A stretch of 9,845 bases of DNA from Crenarchaeota archaeon SCGC AAA471-B05 (GTDB taxonomy: Archaea; Thermoproteota; Thermoprotei; Gearchaeales; Gearchaeaceae), in assembly GCA_000380705.1 (NCBI GenBank), contig AQYM01000026.1, positions 1-9,845 of the forward strand. Direction: 5' to 3'. Positions 1 through 6,823 of this stretch are shown piece by piece. The notes beneath the pieces were generated by a model. That model made no database searches. It saw nothing but the letters and a program-made list of their open reading frames with translations, and was not told where the DNA came from. Position 1 is the stretch's first letter; each line of letters begins with the position of its first letter. The position numbers and the translations under genes are program-made.

Positions 1-446
1 AATATGTTTTTTTCAAATTGTGAATTAATCAAAGTAACAAATCCTAAATAAGTTCTTCCTAAATAATTGAATAATCCTATTTCGGTTCCATGACAAGTTA
101 TCGCTAAATTTTCTTTTTCTTTCATCATATTAACTATAGGAGAAACATGAACATGCTGGATATCTATTATATCTGGTTTAATTTTATGCTTTATTTCTTC
201 AAATTTTTTGTAGGCTAGTAAGTTAAAGATTGAAACCTGTGGTAAAGGAACAGGTGGTATTTTAAAAATATGCTTTGGAATTTGAACATAATAAGCATTG
301 ACTTCATTGCTTACATATTCGTCTTGCTTAGTTATAACATACACTTCATGATCTTTTTTCGCAAGTTCACGAGATAAATAATAGACTCTATTACCTACAC
401 CTGAATGCTGATTCGAAGCATAAGATATGAAAAGAATTCTAGACAT
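1..446 (-). CDS. Glycosyltransferase, GT4/GT-B type, N-terminal part (cut by window edge)
   Basis: This is the first 148 codons of a glycosyltransferase that runs off the left edge. Reading from the ATG at 446 there is no stop. The start is typical of the donor-independent N-terminal Rossmann domain of GT-B enzymes: a beta strand (RILFISYA, residues 3-10), a glycine loop with SGVGNRVYYLSREL (15-28), then HEVYVITK (33-40). PDIIDIQHVH (91-100) and CHGTEIG (118-124) match the PDvvhxHg and HGtE elements of family 4. The nucleotide-sugar-binding C-terminal domain lies outside the window. The start codon overlaps by one base the TAA of the FkbM remnant upstream (TAATG), so the two were translationally coupled. 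Likely role: cytoplasmic sugar transfer to a lipid-linked surface glycan. Family is clear; donor and acceptor are unknown. Confidence 0.85.
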   Translation of the reverse strand, partial: MSRILFISYASNQHSGVGNRVYYLSRELAKKDHEVYVITKQDEYVSNEVNAYYVQIPKHIFKIPPVPLPQVSIFNLLAYKKFEEIKHKIKPDIIDIQHVHVSPIVNMMKEKENLAITCHGTEIGLFNYLGRTYLGFVTLINSQFEKNI

Positions 447-1292
447 TATTTTGTAAAAAGAACATTATGATCCATGAATTTGTTTAACTTAAGTCCTTCT
501 TCTTTTATTATTTTATAAGCTTTTAAGAATGTGTCACTATATTCGATAATTACCATTTTTGCTCTTTTTAATAAATTCCTAGCACCTTCTAATACTAAAT
601 CTTCAGCCCCTTCAACATCTATTTTAATTAAATCTATGCTTTCTTCATTTATTATTTCATCCAACGCTCTCATTTCTACTTCTACGAATTCTTTAAGTTC
701 AAATTAATTGTAGGTGTTCTATATTTTCCTTGTTCATAATATAGTTTTATCTTACCATCTTTATTTCCTGCTGCTATGTTAAAACTATTTATTTTTACAT
801 TATTCAGTTTTTCATTAAACTTTAGTATTTTATAATTTCTAGGTAAAGGTTCTATTGCATATACTTTACAATACTTTGCAGCTCTAATAGCATAACCTCC
901 TATATTAGCTCCAACATCAACAAACACTCTTGCATTTTTAATGTGTTCTTTTATGAAATTAAATGTTTTAGGTTCGTTATATAACCCAGCATGTATGAGG
1001 TCTAGAAGATGATTACATAAAAACTTAAAATTATCTGGGAATTCAACGATAATGGATTTTTCTTGTAGCAGATAGTCTAATATTTTACTTTCAAAATTAA
1101 ATCCACTATGATAAGACACAAAACTTAAAGTGTCAAAATCTTTTTCTTTGATTTTATTTTCTAATTCTAAATATTTATATTTAATATATATCCAATTAAA
1201 GGTATAACGTTTCCTCTGATTATTGCTCCGATAACTGGTCTTAACAATCTTACTTGTCTATAAATTTTGCTATTTCTTTTTAATAGATTCAT
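446..1292 (-). pseudogene. FkbM-family methyltransferase, left copy, with two frameshifts
   Basis: Three reading frames together give one FkbM SAM-dependent methyltransferase about 280 residues long, closely similar to the gene at 8695-9444. The first frame starts at ATG 1292 (MNLLKRNSKIYRQ, then LLRPVIGAII). It shifts near 1178-1188, where two extra bases in a TATATAT tract break IGYI|KYKYLELEN. The second frame carries the SAM-binding motif VFVDVGANIGGYA and the acidic AIEPLP. It shifts again near 701-706, where one base appears lost from the expected AAATTT, giving a stop (TAG, 682-684). The third frame carries the family signature IKIDVEGAEDLVLEGA and the end HNVLFTK (stop 446-448). A start at 1119 would give only a truncated core. 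The protein would be non-functional unless both shifts are sequencing errors. A 107-base stretch inside the signature region matches the right copy at about 86% by hand count. Confidence 0.82.
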
Positions 1293-1299
1293 AATAACA

Positions 1300-1397
1300 T
1301 GTTAATTATTTAAAGCACATTCAACTGACTCTTAATATTTGCGGAACTAACCAACTTCTTTATTTTGAGGCATCATTGATGTAGGATCCAATATTAT
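1300..1397 (-). pseudogene. Remnant of a Methyltransf_24 gene (left copy)
   Basis: On the minus strand this reads LDPTSMMPQNKEVG, then after a four-base loss LVPQILR. The right-hand Methyltransf_24 gene has LDPTAMIPKNKEVG and WLVPQILR at the same place (9758-9829). The DNA matches almost base for base over about 65 bases. After QILR the match stops. A short stretch resembling the end of the gene (VGFCLK-like) then leads to the ATG of the left FkbM pseudogene at 1292. I read this as a methyltransferase gene that lost both its 5' part and about 85 internal codons, leaving a scrap in the position expected from the two other methyltransferase-FkbM pairs. The first part is solid; the tail match is weak. 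Confidence 0.65.
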
Positions 1398-1584
1398 TTC
1401 TTTTTAAAGTAAGAAATATATAAAATGAAGAAGTACCATTTGCTACTCCTATATACAGCGTAAGGTATCTTATTTAATATTTAAATTTTAGGATAAATCA
1501 ATAGAATTCATAAACTAGCAGTATAATGTATTATTAGATTTAAATAAATAAAAAATAAAGGAAAAAATAGTAAAAAATTTAAAT
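1398..1584. other. AT-rich gap behind the propeller gene
   Basis: No coding sequence is convincing here. It holds the T-rich termination tracts described separately and otherwise low-complexity A/T sequence between the propeller gene stop and the methyltransferase scrap. Very short ATG-led frames exist on the plus strand (for example at 1424) but end within about a dozen codons. Confidence 0.5.
1542..1580 (-). terminator. Oligo-T termination tract behind the propeller gene
   Basis: Just after the TAA at 1585-1587, the minus strand carries several closely spaced runs of T (T6, T6, T3, T6 separated by a few bases) over about 35 bases. Archaeal RNA polymerase terminates at such U-tracts without needing a hairpin. 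A weak 11-base inverted repeat (AAATAAATAAA 1542-1552 with TTTATTTATTT 1584-1594) flanks it, but in such A/T sequence it may be chance. Confidence 0.45.
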
Positions 1585-3072
1585 TTATTTATTTCTTCTT
1601 TTAATAAAAATCGCCGTTGCGGCTATCAGTGCTATTATTGTTGCAATTAAAAAGTGTGATATATATATATTGCTATTTTTGTTTTCATTTGGTACTGAAG
1701 GCGGATCAAACTTTAACACCATTGCTCTTTCACCGCTAGGAGTATCAAAACTACCGTCAACTAATGGGCTAGTCGGTGTAGTACTTAAAACAGCAGGATT
1801 TGCAATATTTAAGTCGCGAGGTTGCGGTGTAATAGGTGGTGTTGATGTGGTTACACTAACTGACTCAAATGAATCAGAAGTAGGATTATCATTGGATACT
1901 CCTGCAATGTTTATATAAAATACATCATTTTGTGAGTGAATATTTAAGGCTATATCATAACCTATATCTTTACCAGGCATATTGCTTCTAACCGCATATA
2001 CTAGGTCTCCATTTTCTTTAATTTTTGCAAAAAACATATCTCCATCAGCATCGAAAGCCCTAGTCTCTCCTGTTATATATATATGATCATATTCAATTAT
2101 TGCTATTGAGATTGCCCAATCATTTGCATTTAAGGCACCTATATCATATAATTTAAACCATAATAATGTTCCATCAGGAGCAAATTTTGCTACGAAAGTA
2201 TCATAAGTCCCAGTAGGACTAAAACTATTTGTTGCTCCTGCAACATAAATATTGCCTTGGTTATCATATGCAACACCATATGCATGTTCCCTTTTGCTAT
2301 CACCAAAAGTTCTGTACCATATAATACTTCCAGCTGGATCGAATCGTGCAACAAATGCATCGTAAGATGGTCCTATTGTTACTGAACCCACAACTATAAT
2401 ATCATTATTCCAAGAAATAATTGCAAGATCTCCAGGGTATGATGGATGTGATCCAGTTATAGTAGGTCTAAAAGCTACTGACCATAAAATGGCTCCACTA
2501 GGATTAAATTTTACTAAGAAAGGTATAAAGTTATCGAATGGAGAATTGCCTGAAAGAGTAAAGCCTGTAATAACTGTATTGCCTTGGTTATCAATACCCA
2601 CAGCAACTGCTTCATCTCTCTGTGTACCACTAAAGACACCTAGTTCAAATTGATTAATAGATGACAGATCAGGGTTTAGCCAATAAACAATAGGATCTCT
2701 ATTGTCATTAGGTGAGAATCCAACGACTGCTATATAATCGGTTGCAATACCTCTTGTAACTGCGACGTCCAAAAGTTCATTACTGGCTGCAAAATTTGTC
2801 TTCTTTACTGCAATAGGTGATCCCAGATTTTCATCGAACATTGCTACATAGCCTTCAGAATGTAAACCACTAAAGCTAATAGAAGAACCTACAACGTAGA
2901 GTTTGCCACTTGGAGTTCCGAATTTCCATGCAAGACTATATGCTCTATCAATAAAAGCTCCTCCGAACGTAGAACTAAAAGATAGTACTTGGTTCCCTGC
3001 GTTTATTAGAGGGATTACTGATAGTATTGTAATTACTAATAGAAGAAGTCCTAAACTTTTTCTTTTTTGCAT
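1585..3072 (-). CDS. Exported beta-propeller protein with C-terminal membrane anchor
   Basis: A 495-residue protein built for the cell surface. It starts with a signal peptide (KRK then a hydrophobic stretch, residues 3-24, likely cut after INA). Seven similar units follow, each with a [V/I]-x-[V/I]-x-G core strand: near residues 60, 115, 167, 227, 276, 331 and 388, spaced 50-59 apart. Most are followed by an F-V-A-K-F-x-P-x-G strand ending in LW or IW (for example 238-252 and 291-305). That spacing suits a seven-bladed propeller of the SBBP/PQQ-like type. The strand that would close blade seven (MVLKFDPP, 451-458) comes only after a Ser/Thr/Pro-rich insert (400-447). A membrane segment (471-490) and KRRNK tail end the protein. 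No catalytic motif is visible, so a binding or structural surface role is inferred. It has its own promoter, T-tract terminator, and no frameshift. Confidence 0.85.
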   Translation of the reverse strand: MQKRKSLGLLLLVITILSVIPLINAGNQVLSFSSTFGGAFIDRAYSLAWKFGTPSGKLYVVGSSISFSGLHSEGYVAMFDENLGSPIAVKKTNFAASNELLDVAVTRGIATDYIAVVGFSPNDNRDPIVYWLNPDLSSINQFELGVFSGTQRDEAVAVGIDNQGNTVITGFTLSGNSPFDNFIPFLVKFNPSGAILWSVAFRPTITGSHPSYPGDLAIISWNNDIIVVGSVTIGPSYDAFVARFDPAGSIIWYRTFGDSKREHAYGVAYDNQGNIYVAGATNSFSPTGTYDTFVAKFAPDGTLLWFKLYDIGALNANDWAISIAIIEYDHIYITGETRAFDADGDMFFAKIKENGDLVYAVRSNMPGKDIGYDIALNIHSQNDVFYINIAGVSNDNPTSDSFESVSVTTSTPPITPQPRDLNIANPAVLSTTPTSPLVDGSFDTPSGERAMVLKFDPPSVPNENKNSNIYISHFLIATIIALIAATAIFIKRRNK

Positions 3073-3074
3073 AT

Positions 3075-3110
3075 TAAATATCTAGTTTATAAGTATTTAA
3101 ATTTTTCCAA
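3075..3110 (-). promoter_or_regulatory. Archaeal BRE/TATA promoter of the propeller gene
   Basis: The minus strand reads GGAAAAATTTAAATAC. The TTTAAATA box (3094-3101) is preceded by a purine-rich BRE-like GGAAAAA (3102-3108). The box centre is about 25 bases from the ATG at 3072, so transcription would begin at or next to the start codon. That predicts a leaderless mRNA, which agrees with the lack of a Shine-Dalgarno site. Confidence 0.55.
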
Positions 3111-3343
3111 AAAGTATATAAAAGTGTAAAATTTTTACCCTAACTCCTACATAATTAATCGTTTCCTAAAAATAAACTAATCAATGTTGGTTATGCCAAT
3201 TAAACTGGCTAATTCCATAATCAAAGTTTACGATGAAGTATTGAAGCTTAAACATCTTCATTGCGTTAGAATAATTATTTGAATAAATTAATTCAATAAA
3301 TTCATTTATCAGTTTATTTGATCCTCATTAATTGACACAGGAT
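3111..3343. other. Gap between propeller promoter and truncated FkbM gene
   Basis: No gene is supported here. The longest plus-strand frame led by ATG (3184-3282, 32 codons) has no recognisable motif. The FkbM homology seen to the right stops near 3378, so this stretch marks where the 3' part of that gene was replaced or deleted. I saw no inverted-repeat ends or target duplication that would identify an inserted element. Confidence 0.4.
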
Positions 3344-3502
3344 TTAGATGAATAGCAATTGACAGATTAGGCATAAAAAAGTTAAATACCTTAAATATCT
3401 AACCAAAGATCTTATATTTTTATCAAAAAGTATTCCACCGATAGCTGGTCTTAACATTTTAAAATGTTTATAAATTTTAGTATTGTTATTCAAAAAATCC
3501 AT
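3344..3502 (-). pseudogene. FkbM-family methyltransferase, middle copy, 5' fragment only
   Basis: The open frame from ATG 3502 gives 52 residues. The first 41 or so (MDFLNNNTKIYKHF, then MLRPAIGGILFDKNI, then VRYLRYLT) match the N-terminal region of the right-hand FkbM protein. After YLT the sequence turns into unrelated residues and stops at 3344. No SAM-binding motif remains, so this is a gene stub. It lies six bases behind the stop of the intact Methyltransf_24 gene, the same arrangement as in the right copy. It is useful for interpretation because its N-terminus is in frame from the first ATG, showing what the original start of the right copy should look like. Confidence 0.75.
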
Positions 3503-3695
3503 CCAAAATTATTTTTTTAAACAAAATCCTACATTTACTAAATCTATCCAAGATGCTTTTACTTCTTTACAGAAATCTATAAAAGCGTTGTTTAAATCTA
3601 TGTTATCTGCAATTAATAATCCTCCTTTTATTAATTTTCTCCAAGCAGTTTTGAATTCGAACATCATATGTTCATAAGTATGCAAAGAATCATGG
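3378..3695 (-). repeat. Duplicated segment, middle copy
   Basis: This stretch pairs with 9368-9680. It covers the last 60 or so codons of Methyltransf_24 and the first 40 or so of FkbM. Positions 3555-3646 are identical to 9540-9631 over 92 bases, and the first 180 or so bases from the 3695 end differ at only seven places by hand count. Similarity falls away sharply beyond 3695, although both sequences are still inside the same gene family there. Confidence 0.8.
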
Positions 3696-4273
3696 AAGAA
3701 AACATCTATATCGTTAACTTCTCTGAGCAATTTTGGCAATTCCACCTTGCTATCTCCTAATATTAGTTCCCATCTATGTTTTAACCTTTTAGGTACAATC
3801 ATGCCTACTTCTTTTTTCCTTGCAAATTCAAATGGTAAATCTATTGAATAAAGTTGCCCTAAATTATTGTCTTCCATCGCTTGAAGAATGAAAGAAGAAG
3901 TTACGCCAAAGCTTACACCTGTTTCAATAACAATCTCAGGTTTAAGAGCTCTAATAATAATATAGAAAACTTCTGGATTTGGATAACCTCCATAACGAGA
4001 CCTTGGTACTTTACTTTGAACTTCTAAAATATTTTTTATTATATCTTGGCAATTTATTAGGCTTTGTTGATAAAACAAATAAAATTTATTTTTATCAATG
4101 CCGAGCTTATTCAATTGTTTAATGAGATATCCAAAATAAAATTTTCTTCTCAACTTTTCAAGTTTTTTTGACCTTAAAAATGTTTCGGGAAAATTATAGT
4201 AACCAAAAGTATAATATGGGAAAGTCATGTTTGTTTTCTTATGAAGATTATAAATTAATTTAAACATACTCAT
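3509..4273 (-). CDS. Class I SAM-dependent methyltransferase, CmcI/TylF-like (Methyltransf_24), middle copy
   Basis: An intact 254-residue protein. The N-terminal 90 residues are basic and aromatic with no motif I recognise. The Rossmann methyltransferase core follows: VIETGVSFGVTSS (115-127) is the glycine-rich SAM-binding loop, YSIDLP (142-147) the acidic end of strand two, and HDSLHTYEHMMFEF (194-207) with LIADNI (220-225) matches the DxxHxYexv and hDd-like elements of the Methyltransf_24 family, whose members often use a divalent metal to O-methylate sugars. The substrate is probably a glycan or nucleotide sugar, inferred from neighbours. I chose ATG 4273; ATG 4267 two codons in is equally possible. 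From residue 194 on, it is nearly identical to the copy at the right edge, while the preceding part differs strongly. It follows the dead HEPN gene and leads into an FkbM stub. Confidence 0.82.
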   Translation of the reverse strand: MSMFKLIYNLHKKTNMTFPYYTFGYYNFPETFLRSKKLEKLRRKFYFGYLIKQLNKLGIDKNKFYLFYQQSLINCQDIIKNILEVQSKVPRSRYGGYPNPEVFYIIIRALKPEIVIETGVSFGVTSSFILQAMEDNNLGQLYSIDLPFEFARKKEVGMIVPKRLKHRWELILGDSKVELPKLLREVNDIDVFFHDSLHTYEHMMFEFKTAWRKLIKGGLLIADNIDLNNAFIDFCKEVKASWIDLVNVGFCLKK

Positions 4274-4315
4274 TACTATATTTTATAATTATTCATTAGG
4301 AGCTATGGTTTTTAT

Positions 4316-4612
4316 CTATTTCATGAATCTTTTTATTATTTTTTCTGTTATTTCCTTGGCTACTACTTCATATAATTTTCGTTTTTAATTTCTAAGTAGC
4401 GATGCACAAGAATATTTCTTAGTCCTGTTAGTTTTGTAATTTCTTTGGCTAAGCTTTTTTATTTGCTTTAGCTAGTTTTTGTGGGTATTGGTCATAACTT
4501 TCGGCAAATCCTGGTGAGTAAACTGATACTAATCTCTGCATATATCGAGCATTAATGCTATGATTCGATGCATAGCTCTTTCAAGGGCTAGAATATCTTT
4601 ATAGCTTAATTC
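4316..4612 (-). pseudogene. HEPN-domain (HepT/DUF86-like) toxin gene, multiply frameshifted
   Basis: Joined across three frame changes this reads YKDILALERAMHRIIALML, then LVSVYSPGFAESYDQYPQKL, then SLAKEITKLTGLRNILVHRY, and ends LYEVVAKEITEKIIKRFMK. RNILVHRY contains the RX4HxY RNase motif of HEPN toxins. Each frame change is explained by one missing base: near 4530 (GATT for GATTT), in the A run at 4455-4460, and near 4375. No start codon precedes ELSYKD; TAA stands directly before it. In the family, HEPN acts as an mRNA or tRNA ribonuclease and is held in check by its MNT partner, which can AMPylate a tyrosine near the histidine. The gene overlaps the end of the MNT remnant, the usual arrangement. 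As written it cannot make a full protein. Confidence 0.78.
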
Positions 4613-5096
4613 TTAGATTTTTTGATAGTATTTCGTTTTTAATAAACATAGCGTTTTTTCTAATTTCTTCAGTTCTTGATATGATGATTGTTTTATCAAG
4701 TTTAGGGTCTAATTTTGCCCATTGTTTGAATTCTATTAATGTATCTGGTATTTGTTGTGTTTTTTGTAGTAGTTGTTCAATTGCTTGAGGCGATGCTTTG
4801 ATTATGACTCCTTTTTTAAAGATTTTCGCTAGCAATATTGGATTTGTTTGATCAAGTGTTATAATGTCTATGCGTTCTTCGTTAATTTCTAGAGTTTTTG
4901 AGATCTGAGATATATAATGTATCCAATCTTTATCAAGTTTTCTTTTTTAGTTTTAATGCTATATCAATGTCGTGGTAGCTAAGCTTGTTTTTTGCTATTG
5001 ATCCAAATAATATAGCTGCTTCAACATTTTCAAACTTATTGAATAATTTTTAATCTAGGTATCGTATATTTCCAACTTAAGTGACTTCTTATTCAT
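4599..5096 (-). pseudogene. MNT-domain nucleotidyltransferase (antitoxin of HEPN pair), frameshifted
   Basis: The minus strand carries NVEAAILFGSIAKNKL followed by SYHDIDIAL, with the GS...DxD nucleotidyltransferase signature of the MNT family. This frame stops soon after KLKKK. The next frame, one base out (an extra A in the AAAA near 4935-4940 explains it), reads LDKDWIHYISQISKTL, IDIITLDQTNPILLAKIF and on to the TAA at 4599-4601. That second part alone gives a 78-residue frame from ATG 4835, which is not a real gene. The start region (ATG 5096, MNKKSLKLEIYDT) is also out of frame with the GS motif and has a TAA in between, so there are at least two lesions. In intact pairs this protein neutralises HEPN by adding AMP groups. 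Both partners being dead suggests neutral loss together. Confidence 0.75.
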
Positions 5097-5250
5097 TTTT
5101 ATTTCTTAAATTGATATTAAATCACTTATACTGTTTTAAAAATTGATAAAATAAAAGCTTGTTTATACCTGATTTGAGATTGTCTACTTATCATGTAGAA
5201 ATAATGCTGTGCTGATGGCTTATCTGTACAATCTCCCTAATTTCATAGCA
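5097..5250. other. Gap between acetyltransferase and MNT remnant
   Basis: No coding sequence is seen. The right half carries the interleaved inverted repeats described separately. On the minus strand 5139-5158 is T-rich and could end the acetyltransferase transcript. A TTTTAAAA box (5134-5141) about 40 bases before ATG 5096 could be the old TATA element of the HEPN/MNT pair. Confidence 0.4.
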
Positions 5251-5257
5251 TTATTTC
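5176..5257. repeat. Two interleaved inverted repeats at the acetyltransferase 3' end
   Basis: GAAATAATGCTGTG (5198-5211) is the reverse complement of CATAGCATTATTTC (5244-5257) at 13 of 14 positions. GAGATTGT (5176-5183) is the exact reverse complement of ACAATCTC (5228-5235). The arms alternate in the order A, B, A', B', so the two stems cannot both form as simple hairpins: they would be alternatives or a pseudoknot. A small hairpin TCTAC/GTAGA (5182-5198) sits between. The B' arm includes the acetyltransferase stop codon. Confidence 0.6.
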
Positions 5258-5823
5258 TTTATTTTTGCAGGAACTCCATAAGCTATGGTATTACTCGGAA
5301 TGTCCTTAGTTACGACTGAGCCTGCTCCGATCAAAGAATTTTCGCCAATAGTTATTCCTGGCAAAATGGTAGTATTAATTCCAATCTTTGCTTTTTTCTT
5401 TATTATAGGTCCTTTTATCCTTTCTAACGAAAAAACACCTGTAGGATATTTTTCATTCGCTACCATAACTCCTGGTGCTATGAAGACGTCATCTTCTATT
5501 ATCGTTAGCTGAGCAATATAGCAATTACAATGTATCTTTACATTATTACCGATTTTACAACCATAATCTACTACAGTATTGCTCCAAATTTTCACATTAT
5601 TCCCAATGACATTTTCCTCTCTTATTACAACATTATGTCCTGTCTCAAAATTTTCTCCTATTTTTGAACCTAAATAAACAATAGAACCTGATCTAATTAC
5701 AGCATTATCTCCAATTTCTAAAGTTAAATCACTGATTTTTCTGCTAGGCATATATCCAACGATCGCAGTTTCATCGATTTTGCAGTTTTTTCCAAGCTTT
5801 ACGAATTCCTTATTCAATATCAT
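5251..5823 (-). CDS. Left-handed beta-helix acetyltransferase (WbpD/WlbB-like)
   Basis: A 190-residue hexapeptide-repeat protein. The [LIV]-G-x-x repeats run from about residue 12 to 110 (for example IGDNAVI, IGENFETGHNVVI, IGNNVKIW, IGNNVKIHC) and resume after a loop (KYPTGVFSLERIKGP, 125-139) with KIGINTTILPGITIGENSLI and the family end VVTKDIPSNTIAYGVPAKI. TGHNVVIRE (61-69) holds a likely catalytic histidine. Such enzymes trimerise and transfer acetyl from acetyl-CoA to an amino sugar. The gene overlaps the 3' end of the Gfo/Idh/MocA gene by 14 bases, so it should be translated together with it. The pair resembles WbpB-WbpD/WlbA-WlbB of the UDP-diacetamido-sugar pathway. Exact substrate is inference. 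I chose ATG 5823 because the helix motif begins soon after; no Shine-Dalgarno site is visible. Confidence 0.85.
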   Translation of the reverse strand: MILNKEFVKLGKNCKIDETAIVGYMPSRKISDLTLEIGDNAVIRSGSIVYLGSKIGENFETGHNVVIREENVIGNNVKIWSNTVVDYGCKIGNNVKIHCNCYIAQLTIIEDDVFIAPGVMVANEKYPTGVFSLERIKGPIIKKKAKIGINTTILPGITIGENSLIGAGSVVTKDIPSNTIAYGVPAKIKK

Positions 5824-6823
5824 AATTTTTCAACTCAACTTTTTTACCTTTTTTTATAGATTCCTCAACTGCTTCTAAGATTGAAATTACCCTAATAGCT
5901 TGCGAAGCATTGGTCAAAGGTTCTTTGTTGAATCTGATGCAATTAATGAAGTGCTCGACTTGTTTAATCAAAGGCTCCTCTTTTTCTATTCTTGGCATAT
6001 ACAATTTTCCTTTATAAATTTCACTTTGCTTTTTTATTAGCTCTTCTTTCATAATTTTCTCAACGTTACTTTGGTAAATTGACAATGGCCATTCTTTATT
6101 CATATCATCAAACTTTATCAAATATTTAGAAGTTGCAATATACCAGCTTCTAATTTTTTCTGCTGCATACCAGCTCGTGGTTATTGCGAATTGCATTTCA
6201 GGATATTCTAAATGAATATAAGCATAGTCATAAATATTTCTATCTCTTTGCAGAAAAGTAGTAGCTGTAGCAGTTACGTAAATTGGCATGTTATTGAACA
6301 AATAATCCAAAATAGCTATATCATGTGTTGCAAGATCCCATGTACAACTTGCATCTTGCCTTATTGGGCCTAAGCCTATTCTGATTGCTATTCCATAGAA
6401 AACTTTTCCTAATTTTCTGCTTTTAATTAACTTGCGTAAATATTGAATAGCAGGATGGAAGCAGTATATATGACCAACCATTAATATTACTTTATTTTCT
6501 TTAGCAATTCTAGCTAAATCAAATGCTTCTTTAACATTCATAGTTAATGGTTTCTCAACGAGTAAGTGTTTACCTTGCTCCAAAAATAGCTTAGCTATTT
6601 CGTAATGAGTTGAAGCAGGTGTTACTAAGAAAGCTGCCTTAATATCTTCATCTTTAGCTATTTCTTCATAATCTAAAGTAGTTCTAATATGACTTGGAAT
6701 ATCCTTAAGCGCTTCAGGATTGCTATCACAAACATATTTTAATTCGATCCCTTTGATGTTTTGCAAAACTCTCAAATAATTCTTTCCCCAATAACCTAAA
6801 CCTATAAGGTCAACGTTTAACAT
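5810..6823 (-). CDS. Gfo/Idh/MocA-family NAD(P)-dependent sugar-nucleotide dehydrogenase (WlbA/WbpB-like)
   Basis: An intact 337-residue protein of normal family length. LIGLGYWGKN (6-15) is the dinucleotide-binding GxGxxG loop. LLVEKPLTMN (87-96) carries the EKP motif with the catalytic lysine, and TWDLATHDIAIL (161-172) carries the DxxxHD element of the substrate pocket. The C-terminal half follows the alpha/beta sheet domain typical of the family. The WDLAxHDI form is common in dehydrogenases that oxidise the 3-position of UDP-N-acetylhexosamines or hexosaminuronates, and the overlapping acetyltransferase supports this. In that pathway a PLP aminotransferase acts between the two enzymes, but none is found in this window. 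Its ATG overlaps the end of the FkbM gene by seven bases. Family assignment is strong; the substrate is inferred. Confidence 0.88.
   Translation of the reverse strand: MLNVDLIGLGYWGKNYLRVLQNIKGIELKYVCDSNPEALKDIPSHIRTTLDYEEIAKDEDIKAAFLVTPASTHYEIAKLFLEQGKHLLVEKPLTMNVKEAFDLARIAKENKVILMVGHIYCFHPAIQYLRKLIKSRKLGKVFYGIAIRIGLGPIRQDASCTWDLATHDIAILDYLFNNMPIYVTATATTFLQRDRNIYDYAYIHLEYPEMQFAITTSWYAAEKIRSWYIATSKYLIKFDDMNKEWPLSIYQSNVEKIMKEELIKKQSEIYKGKLYMPRIEKEEPLIKQVEHFINCIRFNKEPLTNASQAIRVISILEAVEESIKKGKKVELKNYDIE

Noticed and set aside
446..1292. Programmed ribosomal frameshifting in the left FkbM gene
   Set aside because: Two separate shifts would be needed, neither at a classic slippery heptamer with a following structure, and the right copy encodes the same core without any shift.
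1670..3085. Plus-strand open frames inside and across the propeller gene (1670-1918 and 2903-3085)
   Set aside because: They lie antisense to a clear, motif-bearing protein with a signal peptide and anchor, and have no domain or promoter of their own.
3184..3282. Plus-strand frame of 32 codons (MLVMPIKLANSIIKVYDEVL...), possible transposase relic
   Set aside because: It is too short and has no motif that I can name. No terminal repeats or target duplication are visible nearby.
3483..3677. Plus-strand open frame opposite the Methyltransf_24 3' end
   Set aside because: It is antisense to conserved coding sequence that is kept in the right copy too.
4599..4835. A 78-residue stand-alone protein on the minus strand
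   Set aside because: It is the C-terminal part of the frameshifted MNT gene, since homologous sequence continues upstream of its ATG in the same frame.
5285..5512. Plus-strand open frame opposite the acetyltransferase
   Set aside because: It mirrors the hexapeptide repeats of the real gene and has no recognisable content.
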